Shown: positions 18,454 through 26,331 of the stretch, piece by piece | Numbering within the stretch: position 1 is the first letter of the stretch | How the letters are laid out: each line of letters starts with the position of its first letter | NCBI GenBank assembly: GCA_947490615.1 | Contig: CANLHK010000002.1 | Span: 124,001 to 188,000, forward strand | Source of the DNA: Planctomycetaceae bacterium | GTDB lineage: Bacteria > Planctomycetota > Phycisphaerae > Phycisphaerales > SM1A02 | Direction of reading: 5' to 3' | Length of the DNA: 64,000 bases | Translations under genes and position numbers: made by a program | The notes under the pieces: generated by a model | What the model was told of the DNA's origin: nothing | Database searches by the model: none | The model's input: only the letters and a program-made list of their open reading frames with translations

Positions 18454-20712
18454 CTACCCGCCGTGCATCCAAATCCAAAAGACCCATGCTGCGATCAGCG
18501 CGATGCCACCAGCCATCGTGGCTGCGTAGCCCTGGAGCGCGCCGTTGTAGAGCGGTTGAAAGAGCCGGCCGAGTTCGACAGGAACGCGCGCGCCGCCGTT
18601 GACCAACAGGCCATCGATGAGCTGCTTGTCGAGGAAGTGCAACACATGCCCAAGGAACCAGGAGGGGAGTCGGAACACAGCGTGGTAGATCTCATCGACA
18701 TACCACTTGTTCTCGAGCAGCAGTGGGAGCCACCGAGTGAGACCGTTGGACAAGAGCGCGGCGCGCAGCTTGTCAGCCGCAGTTCGATTGAGGAGGTGGA
18801 ACCACAACGCCACGCAGATTCCCAGCACTCCAACGGCGCTCGCGACAACGCTCGTGGCGGTGTGCACATCCTCGATGCCCGTGAAGGAGAGCGCGTGGTG
18901 CGCGGCGGCGCCTGCCTCATGGCCGTGCGCAGCGTGCTCATGCGAGGGAATCCCGCTCGCTGCCGACGAGTGCGCCACCATCGTCTCCACCCAATTGGGC
19001 TTGTGCTGAAGTTCACCGTTGTACGACGGCACGGCCGCCAAGAGCGCGCCGATGCAGATCACCAACAGGACGCCATTGATCGCCCAGCGAGGGCCATGCG
19101 GATGCCAGTCGTGCGAGTGAGCGTGCGCCGCGGCATGGGAATGAGCATGACCATGAGCATGACCATGAGCATGACCATGAGCATGACCATGAGCCTGTCC
19201 ATGATCGTCATGACCATGCGCATCGTGGGCTCCGTCGTCATGACTATGGACTTCGTCGCCCGCTTCGTACTTCTGCGGCCCAGCGCAGACGCGGAACCAG
19301 ACGCGGAAGGTGTAGTACGCGGTGAGGAACGCGGTAAAGAGCGCCACCCAACCCAACCAGGCGAAAGTCGGATTTCCGCTGGCAAACGCCTGCGCGATGA
19401 TCGTGTCCTTCGAGAAGAAGCCAGCTGTGAACGGAAAGCCTGCGAGACAGAGGCACCCGATGAAGAAGGTCCAGCTGATGATGCCGAAGCCCTTTACGGT
19501 GCGGACTCCCGAGAGCTTGCGCAAGTCGAGTTGCCCCGCCATGCCGTGCATGATCGCGCCGCAGCAGAGGAAGAGCAGTGCCTTGAAGAACGCGTGCGTA
19601 AACACGTGGTAGACCGCGCCGAAGGTCGTGCCGACGCCGAGGCCAAGGAACATGTACCCAAGCTGCGAGACGGTCGAGTACGCCATCACGCGCTTGATGT
19701 CGTATTGCGCCATGCCGATGGTCGCAGCGACAAACGCTGTCAGGCAGCCGACGCAGGCGACCACGAGGAGCGCGTTGGGATCGAGAGAAAACAGCGGGAA
19801 CATGCGGGCGATCAGATAGACGCCCGCCGTCACCATGGTCGCTGCGTGGATGAGTGCCGACACGGGAGTCGGTCCCTCCATCGCATCAGGCAGCCAAACG
19901 AAGAGTGGGATCTGTGCGCTCTTTCCGAAGGCGCCAAGCATGAGGCAGTACGGAATTGCCCACGCGCCCCACGCACTCGCATTCGCCGCGGGCGCAGCGC
20001 CAGACGAGATCGCCTTGAAGAGCGCGTCGTACTCGACGGTGCCGTAGTTGGTCCAAATCAGGAAGCCGCCGAGCGCGAGCCCGAGGTCGCCGATGCGGTT
20101 CATGATGAACGCCTTCTTCGCCGCCGCCACCGCTGATGGCTTGGTGTAGAAGTAGCCAATCAAGAGGTAGCTCGCGAGGCCAACGCCTTCCCAACCGAGG
20201 TAGAGCACGATGAGGTTGCCGCCCATCACCAGAGCGCCCATCGCAAAGAGGAAGAACGCCACCGACGCAAAGAAGCGCGCGTAGCCCTTGCCCACATCGG
20301 CTTCCATGTACTCCGTCGCGTAGATCGAAATGAGCGATCCGAGTCCGGTGACGAACAGCATCCACAGCAATGTCAGCGAATCGACATAGAGCGCAAACGG
20401 AGCGAGAAAGCTCGTATTGGGTGCGGTACCCGACCACGCGAAAGCGACCCAATCAAAGAGGTGCACCGTGCGCGGCGCGTCATCAGGAAGACGCAGGAAC
20501 AGCATGAGCGTCGTGACGAATGACGCGATCAGCGCAATCGAGGTGATGGCGCCGGGCAACTTGCCCTTGACTCCGCGCGCCCCACAGATCGTGCTGAGAA
20601 CCGCCGCAAGGACGGGAAGGAGCAAGATGAGTCCAGCCCACGCGAATTCGGGCGAGGGAATCGCTGCGGGGATCGAGACGACGGCGGGCTGGATGCTGGC
20701 AGGGTCGAGCAT
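18454..20712 (-). CDS. nuoL: NADH-quinone oxidoreductase subunit L with His-rich loop
   Basis: Largest antiporter-like subunit of complex I, carrying the long lateral helix. 752 residues against about 610-650 in typical bacteria. Core blocks are present: LGWEGVGLASYLLIG, FVWLPDAMEGPTPVSALIHAATMVTAGVY (quoted in part), KRVMAYSTVSQLGYM and FFSKDTI. The extra length includes a loop at about residues 487-538 built of HGHA/HDD repeats, encoded by a 12-bp tandem repeat. The loop follows the helix ending RVWFRVC and so should face the aqueous side. It may bind metal or simply be a repeat expansion. Confidence 0.96.
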   Translation of the reverse strand: MLDPASIQPAVVSIPAAIPSPEFAWAGLILLLPVLAAVLSTICGARGVKGKLPGAITSIALIASFVTTLMLFLRLPDDAPRTVHLFDWVAFAWSGTAPNTSFLAPFALYVDSLTLLWMLFVTGLGSLISIYATEYMEADVGKGYARFFASVAFFLFAMGALVMGGNLIVLYLGWEGVGLASYLLIGYFYTKPSAVAAAKKAFIMNRIGDLGLALGGFLIWTNYGTVEYDALFKAISSGAAPAANASAWGAWAIPYCLMLGAFGKSAQIPLFVWLPDAMEGPTPVSALIHAATMVTAGVYLIARMFPLFSLDPNALLVVACVGCLTAFVAATIGMAQYDIKRVMAYSTVSQLGYMFLGLGVGTTFGAVYHVFTHAFFKALLFLCCGAIMHGMAGQLDLRKLSGVRTVKGFGIISWTFFIGCLCLAGFPFTAGFFSKDTIIAQAFASGNPTFAWLGWVALFTAFLTAYYTFRVWFRVCAGPQKYEAGDEVHSHDDGAHDAHGHDDHGQAHGHAHGHAHGHAHGHAHSHAAAHAHSHDWHPHGPRWAINGVLLVICIGALLAAVPSYNGELQHKPNWVETMVAHSSAASGIPSHEHAAHGHEAGAAAHHALSFTGIEDVHTATSVVASAVGVLGICVALWFHLLNRTAADKLRAALLSNGLTRWLPLLLENKWYVDEIYHAVFRLPSWFLGHVLHFLDKQLIDGLLVNGGARVPVELGRLFQPLYNGALQGYAATMAGGIALIAAWVFWIWMHGG
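19141..19194. repeat. 12-bp tandem repeat in nuoL
   Basis: Unit ATGAGCATGACC, four full copies and most of a fifth, nearly perfect. On the coding strand it encodes alternating His-Gly/His-Ala (HGHA). The near identity of the copies indicates recent slippage. Confidence 0.9.
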
Positions 20713-20802
20713 GAAGAAGACTCAAGTTGGTCGCTGTCGCTGTCGTTTCTCAGTCGTCGTCGCGGTCAAAGAAACCGTGGTCGAAACCGTGGTCGAAGCC
20801 GT

Positions 20803-21147
20803 TCAGCTCGTCTCGCGCAGCTCGCTCCACGCTTCGGAGTCAAGCGTCTCGCGGCGGCGGTAGAGCAGCACGACGAGACCGAGTGCGAGCGCCGCTTCGG
20901 CGGCAGCCACAGTCAGAATGAAGATCACGAAAACTTGCCCTGAGAGATCCTGATGCACTTTGCCGAAGGCGATCAACGCCAACGCTGCAGCCTGGAACAT
21001 CAGTTCGGTGCAGAGAAACATGATGATCATGTTTCGGCGTGTGAGGAAGCCAACGAGTCCGCAGGTGAAGAGCAGGGCGCTCACCAACAGCGCAGCATTG
21101 ATCGTCTGCGCGTCGGTTGCTGCGAGCGAAGTGGTCCACGGCATCAT
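20803..21147 (-). CDS. nuoK: NADH-quinone oxidoreductase subunit K
   Basis: Small three-helix subunit of the complex I membrane arm, 114 residues. Characteristic block RRNMIIMFLCTELMFQAA with the conserved membrane Glu, then the third helix AAAEAALALGLVVLLYRRR, which holds the second conserved Glu. Its start overlaps the nuoJ stop (ATGA type), so the two are translationally coupled. The N-terminus is about ten residues longer than usual. Confidence 0.96.
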   Translation of the reverse strand: MMPWTTSLAATDAQTINAALLVSALLFTCGLVGFLTRRNMIIMFLCTELMFQAAALALIAFGKVHQDLSGQVFVIFILTVAAAEAALALGLVVLLYRRRETLDSEAWSELRETS

Positions 21148-22238
21148 CGGTTCGCTCCAAGAGTGGCGGAACTTCCACCTGCTTCGCCTTCGACGGTCAA
21201 CCGCCGCATGCCTGCGATCGTCCGTCGCTCATCCTCACCAAGTTCAATCTGCTTGCGGGCGAGGATCACTGCGCCAAACAGCGCCATGAGCAACACCACG
21301 CCTGCAATCTCGAGCCCTGCAGGAAAACGCGAGACCAACTCGACGCCGACTTGCCGACTGTTGTCAGGCATCATGCTTGGCGGCAGGGTGATCTGCTCAG
21401 ACGCGCCACTGGTCAGCACCGCGTCGAGGCGTCCGGTCTCCGGATCAAACGAGGTGATGGAGACGACGGCAGGGTTCGCAACGCGGGCGGTTTCGAGCAG
21501 CAACTTTGGCATCGACGCGAGACGCTGCCATGAAGCTACGGTGCCTGCGTGCGCGCTCTCCACCATCGTGGTGTCTCGCGCGATCTGCGCCTTGGGCGAG
21601 AAGTACGCGTCGCTCAGCGTGGCCAGAATGACGAAGCCAACGATGACACCCGAGATTGCCTCGCGCGGCATGCGGTCGTACCACGCCTCACCGACACCAG
21701 CCACGGGCGACTGTTGCGCGAGCATGAGGACGAACATGTAGGTGATGAGAATCGCACCCGCGTAGACGATGACCAGCGCAAACGCCATGAACTCAGCGTC
21801 AAGCAGCAGGAACATGCCGCCGCCGGCGAGGACCACGAGCATGAAGTAAAGCGCTGCAAAGACTGGCCGCGGATTGGTCATCACCCGCACCGCGCCGACG
21901 ACAGCGAGCAAACCAAACACGACAGGGAAGACGGGTGGAATGCCGCCATCAGCTCCCGCAGGGACTGCGCGCTTCAGTACCTCAACGATCAGCATGGCAA
22001 AGCCAGCCAATCCCAAGACGGTGCCGCCAAGGCGCAAGCTCTGTTGCCCGGGTTGCATCAGCAGCACAAGGCCGACCGCGCAAATCGCGACGGCACCAGT
22101 GAGGAGGAAGGCGCTCGGCACGACGGCCGCGGTTTCGAGCAAGGCGGTTGGGAGCATGGAGAGATGGCCAAGAAGCGGATCGGGCAGCGCGACAGCGTCG
22201 GAAAGGTGGGAGGCGGTGGACGACAAGTTCGGCGACAT
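21144..22238 (-). CDS. nuoJ: NADH-quinone oxidoreductase subunit J
   Basis: Membrane-arm subunit of complex I. The central block RPVFAALYFMLVVLAGGGMFLLLDAEFMAF and FVIVYAGAILITYMFVLML (each quoted in part) is diagnostic. About 364 residues, well above the usual 170-220: about 80 residues with three hydrophobic segments precede the core, and a long periplasmic-type loop of about 100 residues separates the last two helices. The ORF opens at 22616, but that would run across pgsA on the other strand. I use MSPNLSS at 22238; an upstream GTG nine bases away is equally possible and no SD is seen. It is the first gene of nuoJKLMN; nuoA-I are not in the window. Confidence 0.88.
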   Translation of the reverse strand: MSPNLSSTASHLSDAVALPDPLLGHLSMLPTALLETAAVVPSAFLLTGAVAICAVGLVLLMQPGQQSLRLGGTVLGLAGFAMLIVEVLKRAVPAGADGGIPPVFPVVFGLLAVVGAVRVMTNPRPVFAALYFMLVVLAGGGMFLLLDAEFMAFALVIVYAGAILITYMFVLMLAQQSPVAGVGEAWYDRMPREAISGVIVGFVILATLSDAYFSPKAQIARDTTMVESAHAGTVASWQRLASMPKLLLETARVANPAVVSITSFDPETGRLDAVLTSGASEQITLPPSMMPDNSRQVGVELVSRFPAGLEIAGVVLLMALFGAVILARKQIELGEDERRTIAGMRRLTVEGEAGGSSATLGANR

Positions 22239-22427
22239 GTGCGACACGAGGAAAGCCAGAAACACCAACGGGCCTGCGCGGGAGCCCGACGCGGCAACGG
22301 CCGTGTTCTCGGGCTCGCGCGGCGAGCAGGCACCCACGCGCGGAAGGTTGGGAATGTAGGGCTGACCGAGCGTTCCCGCAACCGAGCGCCCGCGCACCAC
22401 CACCTCGGCGCGCGGTAGCATCCGCCG

Positions 22428-23081
22428 ATGCAGACTCCGCTTCGGCGAAGCCTTCCGAATGCGATCACACTCGCGCGCCTTCTGCTCGCTGTCGTCTTCT
22501 TCGTGCTGCTCGAACAGATCGATCGGACGGCGCCAGCGACCGAGATTGCGCGGCTCGGAGCGTGGTCGATGGCGATCTTCGCTTTCGCAGCAGTCAGCGA
22601 CATTGTCGATGGTCACCTCGCGCGGCGATGGGGAGTTGTGAGCGCGTTTGGCCGCATCATGGATCCCTTGGTCGACAAGATCCTCGTGCTCGGCGGCTTC
22701 ATTTACCTAGCGTCGCCGCTGTTCGAACCGCTGCCCACCAACTCGATGATCGGATCAGGGATTCTTCCATGGATGGTTGTGGTGATGCTCCTGCGCGAAC
22801 TCCTCGTGACGGGCATTCGCTCCTACGCCGAATCGCGTGGCATTCCATTTCCAGCGGACTGGTCGGGAAAGATCAAGATGTTTGCCCAGTCGTTTTGCGT
22901 GGGATGCTGCGTGTATGTCGGGACACGAGTCGAGCCGTTCGCGTGGCAGGTCATCCTGCGTGACACCTTTATCTGGAGCACGGTGATTCTCACGATTCTG
23001 AGCTCAATCACCTACATCCGCCGCGCGCTGCAGGCGCCGACCTTCCATGATGCACGAGATCCGCAGGAGAGTGCTTCATGA
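22428..23081 (+). CDS. pgsA: CDP-diacylglycerol-glycerol-3-phosphate 3-phosphatidyltransferase
   Basis: Integral membrane enzyme making phosphatidylglycerophosphate from CDP-diacylglycerol. 217 residues, several helices. The CDP-alcohol phosphotransferase motif D-x2-DG-x2-AR-x8-G-x3-D-x3-D is complete at residues 58-83 (SDIVDGHLARRW ... GRIMDPLVDK). Its stop overlaps the start of pgpA, the next enzyme of the same pathway, so the two steps to phosphatidylglycerol are co-expressed. Divergent from nuoJ. Confidence 0.95.
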   Translation: MQTPLRRSLPNAITLARLLLAVVFFVLLEQIDRTAPATEIARLGAWSMAIFAFAAVSDIVDGHLARRWGVVSAFGRIMDPLVDKILVLGGFIYLASPLFEPLPTNSMIGSGILPWMVVVMLLRELLVTGIRSYAESRGIPFPADWSGKIKMFAQSFCVGCCVYVGTRVEPFAWQVILRDTFIWSTVILTILSSITYIRRALQAPTFHDARDPQESAS

Positions 23082-23599
23082 CACAGTCTCAACGAGACCA
23101 AGGCGGCTTTGGCATGTGGATCGTGACGGGGATGGGGACAGGGCTCCTGCGCCCTGCACCTGGAACTTGGGGTTCGCTGCCGCCGGTCATCCTTGCCTGC
23201 GGGTTGGCGTTCGGGCAGGTCGCGCCGCGCACCATAGACATGGCGCTCGCAGGCATGGGGATCGTGTTTGGACTGGGCTGCCTGATCTGGGGCGAGTCTG
23301 CCGAGCGTCGATTTGGAAAGAAAGACCCTGGATCAGTCGTCGCCGATGAAGTCGCTGGGCAATCGCTCGCGCTGATGTGGCTGCCGTGGAGCACGCCCAA
23401 TGTCGGCTCGGGAAACGCACACATCATCGCCACCTGCGCCATCGCGTTTTTCGCGTTTCGCTTCTTCGACATCCTCAAACCGCCACCAGCGCGAGGCTGG
23501 CAACGGTTTCCTGGCGGGCTTGGAATCCTGATCGATGACATCGTCGCAGGCTTCTATGCGCTGGTCCTGACGCAGGTGCTCGTTCGCGTCCTCTGGTGA
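23078..23599 (+). CDS. pgpA: Phosphatidylglycerophosphatase A
   Basis: Removes the phosphate from phosphatidylglycerophosphate to give phosphatidylglycerol. 173 residues. Family blocks: GTGLLRPAPGTWGSLPP, the acidic motif ADEVAGQSLA, RFFDILKPPPARGWQ and GGLGILIDDIVAG. ATGA overlap with pgsA. It has four hydrophobic segments, as expected for an inner-membrane enzyme. Confidence 0.94.
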   Translation: MTQSQRDQGGFGMWIVTGMGTGLLRPAPGTWGSLPPVILACGLAFGQVAPRTIDMALAGMGIVFGLGCLIWGESAERRFGKKDPGSVVADEVAGQSLALMWLPWSTPNVGSGNAHIIATCAIAFFAFRFFDILKPPPARGWQRFPGGLGILIDDIVAGFYALVLTQVLVRVLW

Positions 23600-23617
23600 A
23601 ACTCGCACTGGTCTTCG

Positions 23618-24883
23618 ATGCGTGAATTCGATCTGCTTGCGCGTGTCATGGAGGGCAACCCACGGTTGCCCGCGGCTGTGCGCGTGCCTCCTGGTGACGA
23701 CATGGCTGCGATCGAAGTCGCGGAGCCTGTGAGCACATTGCAATTGCGATCGACCATTTCACTCGACGCGCCGCTTCAGAGCGACGCAGAGAGTTGGCGC
23801 GCGTTCGGCGCGCGGTCGATCGAGCGCGCGCTGTCTACAGGCTCAAACTCAGCGATGGCCTGTGTGGTTGGCGCGACGCTCTCCCAGGGGCTGAGTGACT
23901 CCGCGGCTCTTGCGTTTCATACGGGATTGCGCCAAGCGTCCGAACGCGGCAACGCGCCAATCATTGGTGGCGACCTCTCGATCATGGCACGAACCGTCGT
24001 GTGTGTCGGGACTCTCGTGAGCAGCGCTTCTTCTCGATCCGCCCTGGCCATAGGAACGCCTCAATCCCTCGCGCTTGTTGCGTGTGACAGTGCCATCGAA
24101 GGCAAGCATGTGCCGCGCGGCTGCGACGCGTTTGTCCTTGGTCGCAAGGCGATGCTGCGAAACTTCAGCGATGTCGCTGCGATGGGAAATGCTCTGCCTG
24201 TTGCAACTTCCGCAGGCATCGTCTTTCCACTGGGCACCACTCCAGAACGCTTGCAACGGCTCGAACAAGGGTTGCGCGAGACGGCGTCACGCTGGGGTGC
24301 GCCACTGCTGAACATCGCGTGGCTTTCCGATGCCGCGAGCGATCAAGAGACTGGCCTCTATGCCTGCGTGACGATTCTGGCGCGGAAGCTCGACGAGGCA
24401 CGGCCGCTCGCGTTGCGCAGCGATGCACGCGCGGGTGATGGCGTGTATGTCACGGGCATCATCGGCGGTGCGTGGGATCCAGTGAGCGGGCTCGGCCGTC
24501 ATCTCGACTTCACCCCACGCCTTGCAGTTGCGCAGGCATTGGTTCGGGAACTCGGCGATGGACTGGGCGCGATGATTGATGTGAGTGATGGGCTTGGCCG
24601 AGATCTTGGCCACATCGCAGAACTCTCCCGCGTGCAAGTGCGCCTGCAACTTGCTGATCTCCCGCTCGCTGAAGGGACTGTCGCGCGAATCGCCATCGCG
24701 CAAGGCGAAGACTACGAGCTCGCGTTTACCGCGCGCGGAAGCGTTCCGGACTCGATCGCAGGAGTTCCCATCACGCGGATCGGCGTCATCGAGACAGGTT
24801 CGCCGTCTGTCCTCATTCAAGAAGACGGCGAGTGGCTCGACGCGTCCAAGCTCGGTTTCGAGCATGATGGCGGAGCGTCATGA
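23618..24883 (+). CDS. thiL: Thiamine-monophosphate kinase with apparently duplicated AIRS-N half
   Basis: Phosphorylates thiamine phosphate to the diphosphate cofactor. The C-terminal half is clear ThiL: AMIDVSDGLGRDLGHIA (about 318-334), QGEDYELAF, TRIGVI and GFEH. The protein has 421 residues instead of about 320-340. Two stretches each resemble an AIRS-N domain. Residues 26-135 start PPGDDMA and end in IIGGDLS...VCVGTLV. Residues 150-257 hold CDSAIEGKHV and NFSDVAAMGNALP. Motifs normally found in one domain are split between the two copies. The start is the ATG 18 nt after pgpA. The duplication is my reading of motif order, not an alignment. Confidence 0.8.
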   Translation: MREFDLLARVMEGNPRLPAAVRVPPGDDMAAIEVAEPVSTLQLRSTISLDAPLQSDAESWRAFGARSIERALSTGSNSAMACVVGATLSQGLSDSAALAFHTGLRQASERGNAPIIGGDLSIMARTVVCVGTLVSSASSRSALAIGTPQSLALVACDSAIEGKHVPRGCDAFVLGRKAMLRNFSDVAAMGNALPVATSAGIVFPLGTTPERLQRLEQGLRETASRWGAPLLNIAWLSDAASDQETGLYACVTILARKLDEARPLALRSDARAGDGVYVTGIIGGAWDPVSGLGRHLDFTPRLAVAQALVRELGDGLGAMIDVSDGLGRDLGHIAELSRVQVRLQLADLPLAEGTVARIAIAQGEDYELAFTARGSVPDSIAGVPITRIGVIETGSPSVLIQEDGEWLDASKLGFEHDGGAS

Positions 24884-25611
24884 CCGCCGATCTTCCACTC
24901 TCGTTTCATCTCACGGACTCCGAGCAAACCGAGCAGTTTGGCGAGGTCCTCGGCGATCTCCTGCGCTCGAAGGACGCGCACTCGGGTTGTGTGCTGTTGT
25001 TGCTCTCGGGTGAACTCGGCGCGGGGAAGACCACCTTGGTACGCGGCTTGGCGGAGGGGCTTGGCGCAGACGCGAGCACTGTGGCGAGTCCGACCTTTGT
25101 GCTCCGTATGGACCATCGCTCGAGCGAGCGCATGCTGATTCATCTCGACGCGTGGCGCATGACCTTGGCCGATCTCGACTCGATTGGATTCGACGAGCTC
25201 TTGAGCTCAGAGGCCGTGGTCGCGCTCGAGTGGCCCGAGCGGCTCGCCGATGCGTTACCAGCGCGAGGAATCTGCGTACGACTCGAACACGCGCCGAGCA
25301 GCGAGGAGGACGGCGATGTGGGCCGTTGCCTCACGATTGATGCGTTTGGAGTTCATGCGCTGCAGCGCCAGCGACTGTCGGAAGGCCTGCAATTGCTCGT
25401 TCGAGCTGCGCAGATCAAGCCACTGGTGTGTCCTGTCTGCGGAGGCGTGCCAGCAGCGGGGGAGTCGTCGCTCGCGCCCTTCTGCTCGTCTCGTTGCAAA
25501 CTCGTTGATCTGGGAGACTGGCTCTTCATGCGCCATCGCATCGCTGGGACCGCCACCGACGCGATGGATCAGGATCAAGCGCACGACGCGTCATCCGAAT
25601 CGTCATCGTGA
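24880..25611 (+). CDS. tsaE: TsaE ATPase fused to a YacG-like zinc ribbon
   Basis: N-terminal about 155 residues are TsaE, the ATPase of the TsaB-TsaD-TsaE complex that makes the t6A tRNA modification: Walker A GELGAGKT (44-51), SPTFVL (70-75), HLDAWR and ALEWPER. Residues 184-220 add a zinc ribbon CPVC ... FCSSRCKLVDLGDWL, matching the YacG family that binds and inhibits DNA gyrase in E. coli (C184, C187, C202, C206). YacG is normally a separate protein of about 65 residues. ATGA overlap with thiL. The end abuts the convergent Fur-family gene. Confidence 0.87.
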   Translation: MTADLPLSFHLTDSEQTEQFGEVLGDLLRSKDAHSGCVLLLLSGELGAGKTTLVRGLAEGLGADASTVASPTFVLRMDHRSSERMLIHLDAWRMTLADLDSIGFDELLSSEAVVALEWPERLADALPARGICVRLEHAPSSEEDGDVGRCLTIDAFGVHALQRQRLSEGLQLLVRAAQIKPLVCPVCGGVPAAGESSLAPFCSSRCKLVDLGDWLFMRHRIAGTATDAMDQDQAHDASSESSS

Positions 25612-25617
25612 CGACAG

Positions 25618-26124
25618 TCACGAGTCGTCGCGCGGACTCACAGCAAAGATCTGGAATCGGTGACCAACGGGACTCCAGCCGAGCTCGCGACAAATGCGAT
25701 CGCGCAGCACGATGAGTTCCTTGTTGCTGAATTCGACGCGTCGACCAGTCTTCATGCAGACCATGCAGTCACGCGGTTCGCGACCGTAGAGCAGTTCGTA
25801 ATGTGACTGCTTGGAGTCGAACAGCGACTGGGTGATGATGCCTGCATCAAGGAGCAGCCGCAGCGTGCGATAGACCGTCGCCTTGGAGACATCGTGCTGG
25901 CGAGCGCGCAGATCAAGGAGGAGTTCCTCTGCCTCAAACGCACCGTCCCTGCCGATGATCGCGTCGAGAATGTCCGCGCGCTCCTGGGTGTACTTCAGGT
26001 CGTGGCTCTTGAGAAACCGTCGGAACACCGAGCACAGCGGCGCAAAGGACTGCATCTGCGGCGTGTCGAGCGGATCGTGAAACAGATCCGCAGTGTCAAG
26101 TGGCTCATGCGCGCTGGTGGTCAT
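25618..26124 (-). CDS. Fur-family transcriptional regulator with atypical metal site
   Basis: 168 residues. The winged-helix DNA-binding part is normal: KYTQERADILDAI, then KATVYRTLRLLLDAG. In the dimerisation half the canonical HHDH-x2-C-x2-C block is changed: HYELLYGREPRDCMVC keeps one Cys pair (C120, C123), and the usual HHDH residues are not apparent. The C-terminal second Cys pair is missing. It may therefore sense something other than Fe2+ or rely on a different site. I cannot assign it to Fur, Zur or PerR. A short AT-rich patch about 115-130 bp upstream may be its promoter region. Confidence 0.83.
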   Translation of the reverse strand: MTTSAHEPLDTADLFHDPLDTPQMQSFAPLCSVFRRFLKSHDLKYTQERADILDAIIGRDGAFEAEELLLDLRARQHDVSKATVYRTLRLLLDAGIITQSLFDSKQSHYELLYGREPRDCMVCMKTGRRVEFSNKELIVLRDRICRELGWSPVGHRFQIFAVSPRDDS

Positions 26125-26126
26125 GC

Positions 26127-26311
26127 TCGAATCGTAAGGAAACCCAGTCTGAGTTCGAGGCGCATGAGCTCCGCTTGGCTTGCCGCCGTGAGTTCTGCGG
26201 TCGTCAAACCGCCAAGCTCCACCGCTTCAAAGTCTCATAATATGTATTCTGTAAAGTGGAGTGCTGAGGCGATCAGCTCTCGCAGTGAGCTCTCGCGCCG
26301 AGCTCTCTTGC
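26127..26311. other. Intergenic region between fur-like gene and kinase gene
   Basis: Holds the presumed promoter of the Fur-family gene: an AT-rich patch (TAATATGTATTCTGTAAAG) stands out against the GC-rich surroundings. Next to it begins an AGCTC-core repeat that continues into the 3' end of the kinase gene. Confidence 0.4.
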
Positions 26312-26331
26312 TCAGCTCTTCTGAGCAAGAG
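26273..26331. repeat. AGCTC-core array, 13-bp period, with an 11-bp inverted repeat
   Basis: Four AGCTCT cores spaced 13 bp apart run up to and across the stop codon of the kinase gene. The last part forms a perfect inverted repeat, CTCTTGCTCAG/CTGAGCAAGAG with a 5-nt loop, at 26305-26331. No T-run follows, so it is not a standard terminator. Confidence 0.7.

Noticed and set aside
18070-20136. 688-aa plus-strand ORF opposite nuoM/nuoL
   Set aside because: Shadow of two complex I genes; the Met-Ser-Met repeats are just the reverse of the His-rich repeat.
26305-26331. 11-bp inverted repeat considered as a terminator
   Set aside because: No T-run on either strand and it overlaps the kinase stop codon.
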